From Paractinoplanes atraurantiacus (GTDB lineage Bacteria > Actinomycetota > Actinomycetes > Mycobacteriales > Micromonosporaceae), in contig NZ_OBDY01000017.1 in assembly GCF_900215205.1 (NCBI RefSeq), forward strand, positions 1-64,000: a stretch of 64,000 nucleotides of DNA, in the 5' to 3' direction. Every line of letters starts with the position of its first letter. Positions within the stretch are counted from its first letter, which is position 1. The translations under genes were made by a program, and so were the position numbers. Shown here one piece after another: positions 1 to 8,676 of this stretch. The notes beneath the pieces were generated by a model. That model worked only from the letters and a program-made list of their open reading frames with translations. It did not search any database and had not been told where the DNA came from.

Positions 1-2
1 CG

Positions 3-617
3 ATCTTCACCACCGAGAACACGCTCGGGATCGACCGTGAGGAGGTCATGTACTCGGAGCCTGGGCGCCTGATCTTCGCGTACGCCATGGGCGGGCCGGC
101 CCGAGTCGGAATGATCTTCGCGTCAGAAACGGGCGAAGGCGGTAAAAAGGCGGTCGCCGAGGCGTTCCGGGGCGGCGGCTGGCGGACCGCGGAGCTCGTC
201 GCCGCCATGCAGAAAGCGGACGACCTCTACTTCGACTCGCTGAGCCAGGTCGAGGCGCCGCGCTGGTCCTCCGGGCGCGTCGTGCTGCTCGGCGACGCCG
301 CGCACTGCCCGTCACCCGCCTCCGGGCAGGGCACCAGCCTGGCCCTGGTCGGCGCGCACGTGCTCGCCGAGTCCCTGGCCGGCGGCGGCGACCACGCGGC
401 CGCCTTCGCCGCGTACGAGAGCCGGATGCGCCCGTACGTCGCCAAGAACATGGAGTTCGGCCGCCGGATGATCAAAGACATGGTTCCCGGCGGCCGCTTC
501 ACCATCGCGTTCCGCAACTACGGCATGCGCACCCTCAAGTTCCACCCGCGCAAGGAGCAGGTGATCGAGAAGGTGCTCGCGCCCCTGCACGAGGCGGCGA
601 ATGCGATTGCTATTTAG
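3..617 (+). CDS. FAD-dependent monooxygenase, C-terminal part (cut by window start)
   Basis: The reading frame is open from the first bases, so the N-terminus with the dinucleotide-binding motif lies outside the window. The visible part holds the second FAD-binding signature of PHBH-fold aromatic monooxygenases: VVLLGDAAHCPSP followed by GQGTSLALVGA, in which the Asp contacts the FAD ribityl chain. The family uses NAD(P)H and O2 to hydroxylate small aromatic or polyketide substrates; the substrate cannot be told from this fragment. Its end overlaps the convergent EF-G-like gene by 8 bases. Confidence 0.85.
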   Translation: MFTTENTLGIDREEVMYSEPGRLIFAYAMGGPARVGMIFASETGEGGKKAVAEAFRGGGWRTAELVAAMQKADDLYFDSLSQVEAPRWSSGRVVLLGDAAHCPSPASGQGTSLALVGAHVLAESLAGGGDHAAAFAAYESRMRPYVAKNMEFGRRMIKDMVPGGRFTIAFRNYGMRTLKFHPRKEQVIEKVLAPLHEAANAIAI

Positions 618-2766
618 AGCTGTGGTCTTTCCGTACGCCCTCGGCCAGGTGGGCGGGCATCGGCTCGTGGCGGACGTACGTGCGGGTGAAGGTGCCCGAG
701 CCGGACGACAGCGCGCGCAGCTCGACCGCGTAGCGGACCAGCTCGGTGGCCGGCACCTCGGCCCGGACCAAGCTGTGGTCGCCGTCGTTGTCGGTGCCGA
801 GCGGGCGGCCGCGGCGGCCGGAGAGGTCGCTCATCACCGAGCCGACGTAGGTGTCGGGCACCCGCACGACGATCTCGTCGATCGGCTCGAGCAAGGTCAC
901 CTGTCCGGCGCCGGCCGCCTCGCGCAGGGCCAGCGCGCCCGCCGTCTGGAACGCGGCGTCGGACGAGTCGACGCTGTGCGCCTTGCCGTCGTGCAGCGTG
1001 ACCCGCAGGTCGACCACCGGATAGCCGGCGACCAGCCCGCGTTCGAGCTGGGCCCGCACGCCCTTCTCGACCGAGGGGATGTAGTTGTGCGGCACCGCGC
1101 CGCCCACCACCTTGTCGACGAACTCGAAACCGGAGCCGCGCGGCAGCGGCTCGACCGTGATGTCGCAGACCGCGTACTGCCCGTGACCGCCGGACTGCTT
1201 CACGTGCCGGCCGTGTCCCTTGGCCTGGCAGCCGAAGGTCTCGCGCAGCGGCACCTTCACCGGCTCGGTGTCGAGCTCGACGCCGCCGGAGCGCAGCCGG
1301 TCGAGCACCACGTCGGCGTGTGACTCGCCCATCGTCCACAGCACCAGCTGGTGGGTGTCGGCGTTGCGCTCGAGGCGCATGGTCGGGTCGCCCGCGACCA
1401 GCCGGGCCAGGTTTTTGGCCAGGGCGTCCTCGTCGGAGCGGGACTTAGCGACCACGGCGATCGGCAGCAGCGGCTCGGGCATCGACCACGGCTCCATGAG
1501 CAGGGGCTGCTCCTTGCCGCTGAGCGTGTCACCGGTCTCGGCGCTGCCCGATTTCGTGATCGCGCAGATGTCGCCGGCGATGGCGTACGGGACCTCGCGC
1601 AGCTGGGCGCCGAGCGGCGAGTAGACGTGGGCGACCCGCTCGTCGGCGTCGTGGTCGGGGTGGCCGCGCTCGGACAGGCCGTGCCCGGAGACGTGCAGGA
1701 CCTGCTCGGGGCGCAGCGTGCCGGAGAAGACCCGGACCAGTGAGACGCGGCCCACGTGGCGGTCGATCGTGGTCTTGACCACCTCGGCCACCAGCGGGCC
1801 GCCGGGGTCGCAGGTGAGCGGCGGCCGGGGGGAGCCGTCGACCCCGGTGATCACCGGCAGCTCGTGCTCCAGCGGCGACGGGGCGCCGGTGACCAGGCCG
1901 TCGAGCAGCGCGTCGAGCCCGACGCCGGTGCCCGCGCAGACCGGGATGACCGGGTAGAAGTTGCCCCGGGCGACCGCCTTCTCCAGGTCCGGCACGAGGG
2001 TGGCGGTGCTGATCAGCTCGCCGCCGAGGTAGCGGTCCATGAGGGTCTCGTCCTCGCTCTCGGCGATGATGCCCTCGATCAGCGCGTTCCGGTCGTCGGA
2101 GATCGGGTTGAGGTGCTCGCGCTCGGCCTCGCGCTCGCGCGGCGGATAGCCCTCGGAGTAGTCGAGCACCCGGAGCGTGACCAGCCCGATCAGGCCCACG
2201 ACGGACTGGCCGTCGTCACCGAGCATGGGCTGGTAGATCGGCATCACGTTCTCGCCGAACTTGTCCTGGCAGTCCTCGAGCGTCTGCTCGTAGTCGGCCC
2301 GCGGGTGGTCGAGCCGGGTGATCGCCACGGCGCGGGGCATGCCGACGGCGGCGCACTCCTCCCACAGGGCGGCGGTGGCCTCGTCGACGCCGTCGACGGC
2401 CGAGACGACGAAGAGCGCGGCGTCCGCGGCCCGCAGGCCGGCGCGCAGCTCCCCGACGAAGTCGGCGTAGCCGGGCGTGTCCAGGAGGTTGATCTTGGTG
2501 TCGTGGTAGCTGAGCGGCGCGCAGGACAGCGACACCGAGCGCTGCTGGCGGATCGCGGCCGGATCGTGGTCGGACACCGTGGTGCCCTCGGTCACCGAGC
2601 CGGCCCGCGAGATCGTGCCGGTGGCCGCGAGCAGGGCCTCGACCAGGGTCGTCTTCCCCGAGCCGGAGTGTCCCACCAGCACCACGTTGCGTACTCTGCC
2701 GGGCTCGGTCACCACCGGCGCCGTGGCGCCGTTGAGCCCCTTCTCCGAGGAGGTCTTCTGCGCCAT
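610..2766 (-). CDS. EF-G-like translational GTPase (EF-G2 / FusA2 type)
   Basis: A 718-residue protein with the EF-G domain order. G1 is GHSGSGKT (residues 32-39) and G3 is DTPGYADF (from Asp96). The G4 position reads TRLD (150-153) instead of NKxD, a change seen in the EF-G2-like branch of actinobacteria rather than in essential EF-G. No rpsL, rpsG or tuf is near, which also argues against the housekeeping fusA. The ATG at 2766 follows a GGGAGCGG ribosome site; a longer frame upstream has no such support. Exact ribosomal role of this paralogue is unknown. Confidence 0.88.
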   Translation of the reverse strand: MAQKTSSEKGLNGATAPVVTEPGRVRNVVLVGHSGSGKTTLVEALLAATGTISRAGSVTEGTTVSDHDPAAIRQQRSVSLSCAPLSYHDTKINLLDTPGYADFVGELRAGLRAADAALFVVSAVDGVDEATAALWEECAAVGMPRAVAITRLDHPRADYEQTLEDCQDKFGENVMPIYQPMLGDDGQSVVGLIGLVTLRVLDYSEGYPPREREAEREHLNPISDDRNALIEGIIAESEDETLMDRYLGGELISTATLVPDLEKAVARGNFYPVIPVCAGTGVGLDALLDGLVTGAPSPLEHELPVITGVDGSPRPPLTCDPGGPLVAEVVKTTIDRHVGRVSLVRVFSGTLRPEQVLHVSGHGLSERGHPDHDADERVAHVYSPLGAQLREVPYAIAGDICAITKSGSAETGDTLSGKEQPLLMEPWSMPEPLLPIAVVAKSRSDEDALAKNLARLVAGDPTMRLERNADTHQLVLWTMGESHADVVLDRLRSGGVELDTEPVKVPLRETFGCQAKGHGRHVKQSGGHGQYAVCDITVEPLPRGSGFEFVDKVVGGAVPHNYIPSVEKGVRAQLERGLVAGYPVVDLRVTLHDGKAHSVDSSDAAFQTAGALALREAAGAGQVTLLEPIDEIVVRVPDTYVGSVMSDLSGRRGRPLGTDNDGDHSLVRAEVPATELVRYAVELRALSSGSGTFTRTYVRHEPMPAHLAEGVRKDHSSK

Positions 2767-2939
2767 TGCGGCCGCTCCCGTCGTTTCTTGACTGTTACGA
2801 GCGTGTTGGTAAATCCCACACCCAGCGGTATGGGGCTGGCAACCCTTTGTAATTGGCAAACGGCGCAGATAGAACGATACGGCCACGGTCGCTTGCCGAG
2901 GCGCCAGGACCCCTGGCTCGCCGATAAGGTGGTCAGGCC

Positions 2940-3617
2940 ATGGCAAAGATCGTCCAAGTCTCCGCGCGCGCCGTAGTCGCCTACGGCGTCAACCCCACCG
3001 CACGCTTCCTGCTGCGCGTCGGGGTCACGCCCAACGCCGTCACCATCGCCGGCACCGTCGGTGTGCTGATCGGCTCCTACTTCGGCGCGATGGGTCACCT
3101 GTTCTGGGCGACCTGGATCGTCACCGCCTGCGCGCTGACCGACGTGCTCGACGGCACGATGGCCCGCATGCGCGGCGGCGGCGGCAAGTTCGGCGCCCTG
3201 CTCGACTCGTCGATGGACCGGATCGCCGACGCCGCCGTCTTCGGCGCTGTCGCGTTCTATCTGGCCGGCGAGGGCAACCCGTACGGCGGCATGGTCGCGG
3301 CCCTGGTGAGCCTGGCCGCGGGCCAGGTCGTGTCGTACGTGAAGGCGCGCGCCCAGAGCCTCGGGCTGAACGCCGACGTCGGCATCGCCGAGCGCCTCGA
3401 GCGGCTGGTCATCGTCGGCATCGGCGGCCTGCTCGGCAGCGCCGGGCTCGAGTGGGGCCTGCCGGCCGCGCTCTGGGTGCTGGCCGCCCTGTCGATCGTC
3501 ACGATCTTCCAGCGGATGATCGCGGCGAGCCGCTCCGACCTGCCCGCCGGCGCGCACACCGAGCCGACCGTGGCCGACTCGCCGGTCGCGGTCCCGCCGA
3601 AGGATCCGACTGCGTGA
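2940..3617 (+). CDS. pgsA1: Phosphatidylinositol phosphate synthase (CDP-alcohol phosphatidyltransferase)
   Basis: 225 residues with several hydrophobic segments and the full CDP-alcohol phosphotransferase signature: Asp68, Asp71-Gly72, Ala75-Arg76, Gly85, Asp89 and Asp93, matching D-x2-DG-x2-AR-x8-G-x3-D-x3-D. In actinobacteria this family joins CDP-diacylglycerol to inositol-3-phosphate, giving PI-phosphate in the cytoplasmic membrane. The next two genes are the acyltransferase and PimA, as in the mycobacterial PIM locus, so this function is preferred over phosphatidylglycerol-phosphate synthase. Its stop overlaps the start of the next gene. Confidence 0.9.
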   Translation: MAKIVQVSARAVVAYGVNPTARFLLRVGVTPNAVTIAGTVGVLIGSYFGAMGHLFWATWIVTACALTDVLDGTMARMRGGGGKFGALLDSSMDRIADAAVFGAVAFYLAGEGNPYGGMVAALVSLAAGQVVSYVKARAQSLGLNADVGIAERLERLVIVGIGGLLGSAGLEWGLPAALWVLAALSIVTIFQRMIAASRSDLPAGAHTEPTVADSPVAVPPKDPTA

Positions 3618-4477
3618 AGGACGGTCTGATCGAGTTCGGCTACATGGCCGGGTGGCGGCTGGTGCGCGCCCTGCCGCTGCCGGTCGCCCGCCGCTTGTTC
3701 CGGGCCGCGGCCGACCAGGCGTACAAGAAGAACGGTCCTGGCACTCAGCGGCTGCGGCGCAACCTTCAGCAGGTTGTGCCCGACCTGCCGGACACGCTGG
3801 TCCGGGACGGCCTGCGCTCGTACGCGCGGTACTGGATGGAGGCCTTCCGGCTACCGACGCTGAGCAGGCAGCAGGTCGTCGACGGCTTCCACATCTCGCC
3901 CGAGCACTACGACTGGCTGAAGACGGCCATGGCCGACGGCAAGGGCGTGGTCCTGGCCCTGCCGCACACCGGCAACTGGGACGCGGCCGCGGCCTGGGTC
4001 GTCTCCAACGGCTGGCCCATGGTCACCGTGGCCGAGCGGCTCAAGCCCGAGGGCGTCTACCGCCAGTTCATGGCGTACCGCGAGAAGCTCGGCATGGAGG
4101 TGGTCCCGCTCACCGGCGGTCGGCGGGCGCCGCTCGACGTGCTGGCGGAACGACTCCAGCAGGGCTACGCGGTCTGCCTGCTCAGCGACCGCGACCTGTC
4201 CCGCAGCGGCGTCGAGGTCGAATTCTTCGGCGGCCGTACGAAGATGCCGGCCGGCCCGGCCATCCTGGCCATCCGCACCGGCGCGCCCCTCTACGGCGTC
4301 AACCTGTCATTCACCGACACCCAGACGGTCGCCGTGCTGCGGCGGGTCATTCCGCCGGCCGAGGGACCTTTGGACGTACGGGTCAAGCAGACCACCCAAA
4401 TGCTGGCCGATGCTTACGCCGAGGGCATCGCCGAGCACCCGCAGGACTGGCACATGCTGCAGAAACTGTGGCTGTAG
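3614..4477 (+). CDS. Phosphatidylinositol mannoside acyltransferase (PatA-like)
   Basis: 287 residues of the lysophospholipid acyltransferase (HtrB/LpxL-like) superfamily. The catalytic H-x4-D motif is His118-Thr-Gly-Asn-Trp-Asp123. In PIM synthesis this enzyme moves an acyl chain from a thioester donor to the 6-position of the mannose on PIM at the inner membrane face. The GTG at 3614 overlaps the previous stop by 4 bases, so translation is probably coupled; a longer frame upstream would overlap the synthase gene. PimA follows 10 bases downstream. Confidence 0.9.
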   Translation: MKDGLIEFGYMAGWRLVRALPLPVARRLFRAAADQAYKKNGPGTQRLRRNLQQVVPDLPDTLVRDGLRSYARYWMEAFRLPTLSRQQVVDGFHISPEHYDWLKTAMADGKGVVLALPHTGNWDAAAAWVVSNGWPMVTVAERLKPEGVYRQFMAYREKLGMEVVPLTGGRRAPLDVLAERLQQGYAVCLLSDRDLSRSGVEVEFFGGRTKMPAGPAILAIRTGAPLYGVNLSFTDTQTVAVLRRVIPPAEGPLDVRVKQTTQMLADAYAEGIAEHPQDWHMLQKLWL

Positions 4478-4487
4478 GGGGAGTGCC

Positions 4488-5630
4488 ATGCGGATCGGGA
4501 TCGTCTCGCCCTACTCGTTCGACGTGCCCGGCGGCGTGCAGAACCACATCATGGACCTCTCCGAGGCCCTGATCGGTCTCGGGCACGAGGTGTCGGTGCT
4601 GGCGCCCGCCGACGAAGACGCGGACCTCCCGCCGTACGTGGTGCCGGCCGGCCGCGCGCTGCCGCTGCCCTACAACGGCTCGGTGGCCCGGATCGCCTTC
4701 GGCCCGGTATCCACGGCCCGGGTGCGGCGCTGGCTCAACCGGGGCCGGTTCGACGTGCTGCACGTGCACGAGCCGATGACGCTCAGCCTGTCGCTGCTGG
4801 CCGTGCTGTCGGCCCGCGGCCCGGTGGTGGCGACGTTCCACACGGCGATGACCCGCTCCCGCGCCCTGTCGGCCGCGCAGGGCCTGCTCCAGCTGGTCGT
4901 CGAGAAGATCACGGCCCGGATCGCGGTCAGCGAGCTCGCCCGCAAGGTGCAGGTCGAGCACCTGGGCGGGGGAGCGGTGGAGATCCCGAACGGGGTCGCG
5001 GTGGCCAAGTTCGCCGACGCCAAGCCGATGGACGGCTGGCCCGGCGAGGGCGGCACGCTGGGCTTCCTGGGCCGCTTCACCGAGCCCCGCAAGGGCTTCG
5101 GCCTGCTGCGCTCGGCCTACGTGACGCTCGCCCGGCAACGTCCGGGCCTGCGCCTGCTGGTCGCGGGGCCCGGGGACCGGGACGACCTGTACGGCGAGAT
5201 CCCGGCCGACCTGCACGACCGCGTGACCTTCCTCGGCCTGGTGTCGGAGGCCGACAAGGCGCGCATGCTGCGCAGCGTCGACGTCTACGTGGCCCCGAAC
5301 ACCGGCGGCGAGAGCTTCGGCATGATCCTCACCGAGGCGATGGCGGCCGGCACCGCGATCGCGGCCAGCGACCTGGACGCCTTCCGCCGGGTGCTGGACG
5401 GCGGCCGGGCCGGCGCGCTGTTCCCGACCGGCGACTCGTCGGCCCTGTGCGTCCTGCTCGACACGCTGCTGGACGACCCGAAGCGCCGGGCGGACCTGTC
5501 GGCGGCGGCTCGCTCCGCCGTCGCCGTCTTCGACTGGCCGAGCGTGGCCCAGCGGGTGCTGGAGGTGTACGCGACGGCCATCGAGGCCACCGACGGCCGT
5601 GTGATGGACGACGAGCCGTTCACATCCTGA
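4488..5630 (+). CDS. pimA: Phosphatidylinositol alpha-mannosyltransferase PimA (GT4)
   Basis: 380 residues with GT-B fold features: the N-terminal MRIGIVSPYSFDVPGGVQNH acceptor-side loop and the C-terminal ESFGMILTEAMAAG nucleotide-sugar motif (E-x7-E). It transfers the first mannose from GDP-mannose to phosphatidylinositol at the cytoplasmic membrane face. Start chosen at ATG 4488 after a GGGGGAG ribosome site; the longer frame has no such site. Position right after the synthase and acyltransferase supports the assignment. Confidence 0.92.
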   Translation: MRIGIVSPYSFDVPGGVQNHIMDLSEALIGLGHEVSVLAPADEDADLPPYVVPAGRALPLPYNGSVARIAFGPVSTARVRRWLNRGRFDVLHVHEPMTLSLSLLAVLSARGPVVATFHTAMTRSRALSAAQGLLQLVVEKITARIAVSELARKVQVEHLGGGAVEIPNGVAVAKFADAKPMDGWPGEGGTLGFLGRFTEPRKGFGLLRSAYVTLARQRPGLRLLVAGPGDRDDLYGEIPADLHDRVTFLGLVSEADKARMLRSVDVYVAPNTGGESFGMILTEAMAAGTAIAASDLDAFRRVLDGGRAGALFPTGDSSALCVLLDTLLDDPKRRADLSAAARSAVAVFDWPSVAQRVLEVYATAIEATDGRVMDDEPFTS

Positions 5631-5696
5631 GTTCCGGCTGTGACGGGCCGGACATGCCCTAACATGCGCGAGCGCCGGGGCACTACCATTCCCGCC

Positions 5697-6218
5697 ATGT
5701 GGTGGGTCCTGGCTGTCGTCGCGGTGGCGGCACTGCTGACGGCATATCTGGGCTGGACCGCCCACCGCGTCGAGCGGGTCCACGTCCGCGCCCAGTCGGC
5801 CGAGCGCGCCCTCGACGCTCACCTGATGCGCCGCGCGGCCGCGGCCGCGGTGGTGGCCGAGCACGGCGACCACGTGGAGCTGTACGCGGCCGCCCGCCTG
5901 GCCCTCGACGCGGCTCCCGGCGACCGCGAGTCGGCCGAGAACGACCTGACCCGCCAGCTGAACGCGGTGACCCTGACCGAGACCGACCCGGCCGGCCGCA
6001 CCCTGACCGCCACAAGCCGCCGCGTGATCCTGGCCCGCCAGGTCCACACAGACACGGTCCGCGACGCTTTGACGGCCCGCCGCCGCCCCCTGGTCCGAGC
6101 CTTGCGCCTGGCCCGCCGCTACCCACGCCCGCAGTACTTCGACATCGAAGACCCGGCCCTCCCGACCACGGTGGTCCCCGCTCCCACGGCCCCACCAGTC
6201 CCCCTCGAAACGGTCTGA
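5697..6218 (+). CDS. Single-pass membrane protein of unknown function, downstream of pimA
   Basis: 173 residues: an N-terminal membrane anchor (WWVLAVVAVAALLTAYLGW), then an Ala/Arg-rich, mostly helical cytoplasmic part and a Pro-rich tail. The layout of one N-terminal anchor followed by a long helical region is loosely like LemA proteins, but I see no diagnostic motif. ATG 5697 puts the anchor at the N-terminus. It is likely the last gene of the PIM cluster, 66 bases after pimA. Function unknown. Confidence 0.6.
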   Translation: MWWVLAVVAVAALLTAYLGWTAHRVERVHVRAQSAERALDAHLMRRAAAAAVVAEHGDHVELYAAARLALDAAPGDRESAENDLTRQLNAVTLTETDPAGRTLTATSRRVILARQVHTDTVRDALTARRRPLVRALRLARRYPRPQYFDIEDPALPTTVVPAPTAPPVPLETV

Positions 6219-6497
6219 CCCTCCACCCCGCCACGCCCTTCCGGCGCGCGGCCCACGTTCCGCCGCGCCAGGCCCGTCCGGTGCGCGGGCGCTTTCCGCC
6301 GCGCCGGGCCCTTCCGGCGGGGAGATGCGGTTGGCTCTCCTGCGGGAACGCGCGCTGGCCCGTCCGGCGCGGCCCACTCTCCGCCGCGCCACGCCCTTCC
6401 CTCACCGGCCACACCCTTCTTGCACGGTGGCGCGGTTCGCTCTCCCATAGGGACGCGAGCCGGCCCTTCCAGCGCGGCCCGGGTCACGTCCGCTGGC
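6219..6497. repeat. Degenerate GC-rich repeat block, left flank of the IS
   Basis: No credible gene. The stretch is built of imperfect units of about 35-40 bases around the words CCGCGCC, CCCTTCCGGCGCG and CGGCCCAC. The last unit (about 6408-6485) closely resembles sequence just beyond the other end of the IS element (about 7900-7985), so one repeat block appears to have been split by the insertion. Confidence 0.55.
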
Positions 6498-6539
6498 GTG
6501 GTGTAAGAGTCGGCCATCGCTGATCCGTGTGAGTTGATG

Positions 6540-7781
6540 TTATGCGGCGATCTCGGCGGGTTGGTCGGCTTCGTCGTCTTGGCTGGTGGTGACTGGGATG
6601 AGGCGGGCTTTGCGGAGCAGGTCCAGGCCCATGTAGCGGCGTCCTTCGACCCATTCATCGGTCTGCTCGGCCAGCACGGCGCCGACCAGGCGGATGATCG
6701 CGGCCCGGTTCGGGAAGATCCCGACGACGTCGGTGCGCCGCCGGATTTCCTTGTTCAAGCGTTCCTGCGGGTTGTTCGACCAGATCTGGCGCCAGAGCTC
6801 GCGCGGGAACGCGGTGAACGCGAGGAGGTCAGCTTGGGCGTCATCGAGGTGTTCGGCCGCGTCGGGAAACTTCTCGGCGATGGTGTCCAGCACGCGAGCG
6901 AACTGGGCTTTGACCTCGTCGGTGTCGGGCTGGTCGAAGACGGTGCGGACCATGGTGGCCACCCATGGCTGCGCCGATTTGGGAACTTTGGCCAGCAGGT
7001 TGCGCAGGTAGTGGGTGCGGCAGCGCTGCCAGCCGGCGCCGGGCAGCGCGGCGCCGATCGCGGACACCAGGCCGCGGTGGGCGTCGGAGACCACGAGGCG
7101 GACACCGGCCAGGCCGCGGGCGGTCAAACTGCGCAAGAAGGCCAGCCAGCCGGCCCCGTCCTCGTCTGAGCTGATGTCCAGGCCGAGGACTTCGCGGCCG
7201 CCGTCGGCGTTGACCCCGACCGCGATCAGCGCGTGCACGTTGATCGTGCGGCCGTGCTCGCGGACCTTGATGACCAGGGCGTCGACCCAGACGAAGGTGT
7301 AAGGGCCGGCGTCCAAGGGCCGGTTGCGGAACGCTTCGACCTGGGCGTCCAGATGGCGGGCCATCTCGCTGACCTGGCTCTTGGACAGCTGCTTGATCCC
7401 GAGTTGCTCGACCAGCTTTTCGACGCGCCGGGTGGAGACACCCAGCAGATAGCTGGTTGCCACGACGCAGACAAGGGCTTGTTCGGCGCGGCGGCGATGT
7501 TGCAGCAGCCAGTCCGGAAAGTACGAACCTTGCCGCAGCTTCGAGATGGCCAGCTCGACGGTGCCGGCCCGGGTGTCCCAGTCACGATGCCGGTAGCCGT
7601 TACGCGAGTTGGTCCGTTCCTCGCTGCGTTCGCCGTACTCGGCCCCGCACACGGCGTCGGCCTCGGCGGACATCAGCACGTCGGCGAAGGTTTTCACCAT
7701 CGCGCGCAGTAGATCAGGGCTCGCCGATTGAAGATGCTCGCGCAACAGCTGCGCGACGTTCAGACTCGGTTCTGCGGCCAT
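6540..7781 (-). CDS. IS256-family DDE transposase
   Basis: 413 residues, a normal length for the family and apparently intact. Catalytic residues are in the expected contexts: Asp in FVWVDALVIKVREHGR, Asp in LVVSDAHRGL and Glu in NNPQERLNKEIRRRTDVVG. The Cys and His of RCRTHYLRN-like sequence (here WQRCRTHYLRN) fit the insertion domain typical of IS256. The start codon lies inside a nested hairpin (7774-7836), which may limit translation from read-through transcripts. Confidence 0.93.
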   Translation of the reverse strand: MAAEPSLNVAQLLREHLQSASPDLLRAMVKTFADVLMSAEADAVCGAEYGERSEERTNSRNGYRHRDWDTRAGTVELAISKLRQGSYFPDWLLQHRRRAEQALVCVVATSYLLGVSTRRVEKLVEQLGIKQLSKSQVSEMARHLDAQVEAFRNRPLDAGPYTFVWVDALVIKVREHGRTINVHALIAVGVNADGGREVLGLDISSDEDGAGWLAFLRSLTARGLAGVRLVVSDAHRGLVSAIGAALPGAGWQRCRTHYLRNLLAKVPKSAQPWVATMVRTVFDQPDTDEVKAQFARVLDTIAEKFPDAAEHLDDAQADLLAFTAFPRELWRQIWSNNPQERLNKEIRRRTDVVGIFPNRAAIIRLVGAVLAEQTDEWVEGRRYMGLDLLRKARLIPVTTSQDDEADQPAEIAA

Positions 7782-7836
7782 CGCAGGCTTTCTCCTTCGT
7801 GATCTTCAAGCAATCCGAAGGATCTGCGATGGCCGC
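7774..7836 (-). promoter_or_regulatory. Nested hairpin covering transposase start codon and ribosome site
   Basis: A perfect 13-base inverted repeat (7774-7786 with 7824-7836) encloses a perfect 7-base inverted repeat (7793-7799 with 7816-7822). In the transposase mRNA the outer stem pairs the start codon at 7781 and the inner stem pairs the GAAGGA ribosome site. A transcript starting inside the loop could not form the outer stem. Regulation is inferred from the sequence and by analogy with IS10 and IS50. Confidence 0.55.
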
Positions 7837-7871
7837 CTGTGTTCACCGGAAAAGACCAGTTCATACACCAC

Positions 7872-8130
7872 TTCGGTGGACGCGACCGCGGCCCGCTCTC
7901 CGCCCCGGCACCCTTCTCGCATGGGTGGCGCGGCTCGCTCGCCCACAGAAAGGCGCGCCGGTCCTTTCCGCGCGGCGCGCTTTCCGCTGGAGCGCCCAGC
8001 CTGTTCTCTCTACGGAGCCGGCGCGGCCTGCTCTTCTCTGTGAGGCGTGCGGCCTGCTCTTCTCGGTGAGGCGCCGGCTGCTCTTCTCTGAGGGCGCGCG
8101 GCCCGCCCTTCCGTGTGGCCTGCGCCTCGA
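7872..8130. repeat. Degenerate repeat block, right flank of the IS
   Basis: No gene seen. The first 110 bases match the unit on the other side of the IS. From about 8000 the unit changes to near-copies of CTGCTCTTCTCTGTGAGGCG. Pyrimidine-rich on the plus strand. Confidence 0.5.
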
Positions 8131-8235
8131 TCCTCTCCCTCAAGCACGACCGCGGGAGGAATCCGATTTATCCGTATCTGGGGATTTTTCGGGGGCGAGT
8201 CTGGCAAGGCTGTTTGGCCATGGTCGGTCGGGCAT

Positions 8236-8530
8236 GCCCGTTTGAGGGAGGCCGCTCGAGGCAAGCCGGTTGGGCGGGGTGGGCAGGACCAGTCGGAGGT
8301 GATGAAGTCGGGGGCCTGAGGCCGATGGCGGCAGGGCCAGTCGGGGTTGAGGCCGGTTGGGGCGCGGCCAGTCGGGGATGGGGCCGGTTGCGGGCAGGGC
8401 GAGTCGGGGGTGGCGCTGGTTGTGGTGGGGCCAGCCGTGAGAGGGGCTAGTTGTGCTGTCCAGGGAAGTTGGGGTGGGGCCGGTTGGGGGCGGGCTGGTC
8501 GGGTTGCCTGCCGAACCGGCCGTAGGTCGG
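8236..8530. repeat. G-rich minisatellite-like block
   Basis: No gene seen. Repeated words GGTTGGGG, CCAGTCGGGG and GGGGCCGGTTG recur every 25-35 bases in one orientation, with many G runs on the plus strand. It separates the IS region from pdxS. Confidence 0.5.
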
Positions 8531-8625
8531 TGAGGAGGGTGAGTTGCAGCTAGCCGGTCGCTGCGGCGGGGGCGGGGAGGGTTTGGCGGTGCGGTGTCGT
8601 TCCCGTACCGCTGAAAGAGCCTGAA

Positions 8626-8663
8626 AGCCCCGGTTTCCTCGGCGAGAGGGGAAAACCGGGGCT
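8626..8663 (-). terminator. Hairpin terminator after pdxS
   Basis: Perfect 11-base arms (8626-8636 and 8653-8663, AGCCCCGGTTT and its complement) 14 bases past the pdxS stop. A long U-tract is lacking, as is common in actinomycetes. Confidence 0.6.
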
Positions 8664-8676
8664 GACGGACGTACGG

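Larger units (their letters stand above)
6498..7871. mobile_element. IS256-family insertion sequence
   Basis: About 1,374 bases with one transposase gene on the minus strand. Outer ends share a short inverted match (GTGGTGTA at 6498-6505 and TACACCAC at 7864-7871), and subterminal copies of GGCCATCGC(T/A)GATCC lie near both ends in opposite orientation. Flanking 8-9-base sequences do not form a perfect target duplication (about 6 of 9 match), so the exact ends are uncertain by a few bases. Confidence 0.75.

Noticed and set aside
2767..2946. A 60-residue N-terminal extension of the EF-G-like protein
   Set aside because: It would overlap the start of the PI-phosphate synthase gene and lacks a ribosome site; ATG 2766 has one.
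4383..6392. A 669-residue frame antisense to pimA
   Set aside because: Shadow frame with no motif or ribosome site.
6490..7880. A target-site duplication around the IS
   Set aside because: The best alignment of flanks matches only about 6 of 9 bases.
6219..8530. A CRISPR array
   Set aside because: Units are degenerate, lack constant repeats with unique spacers, and no cas genes are present.
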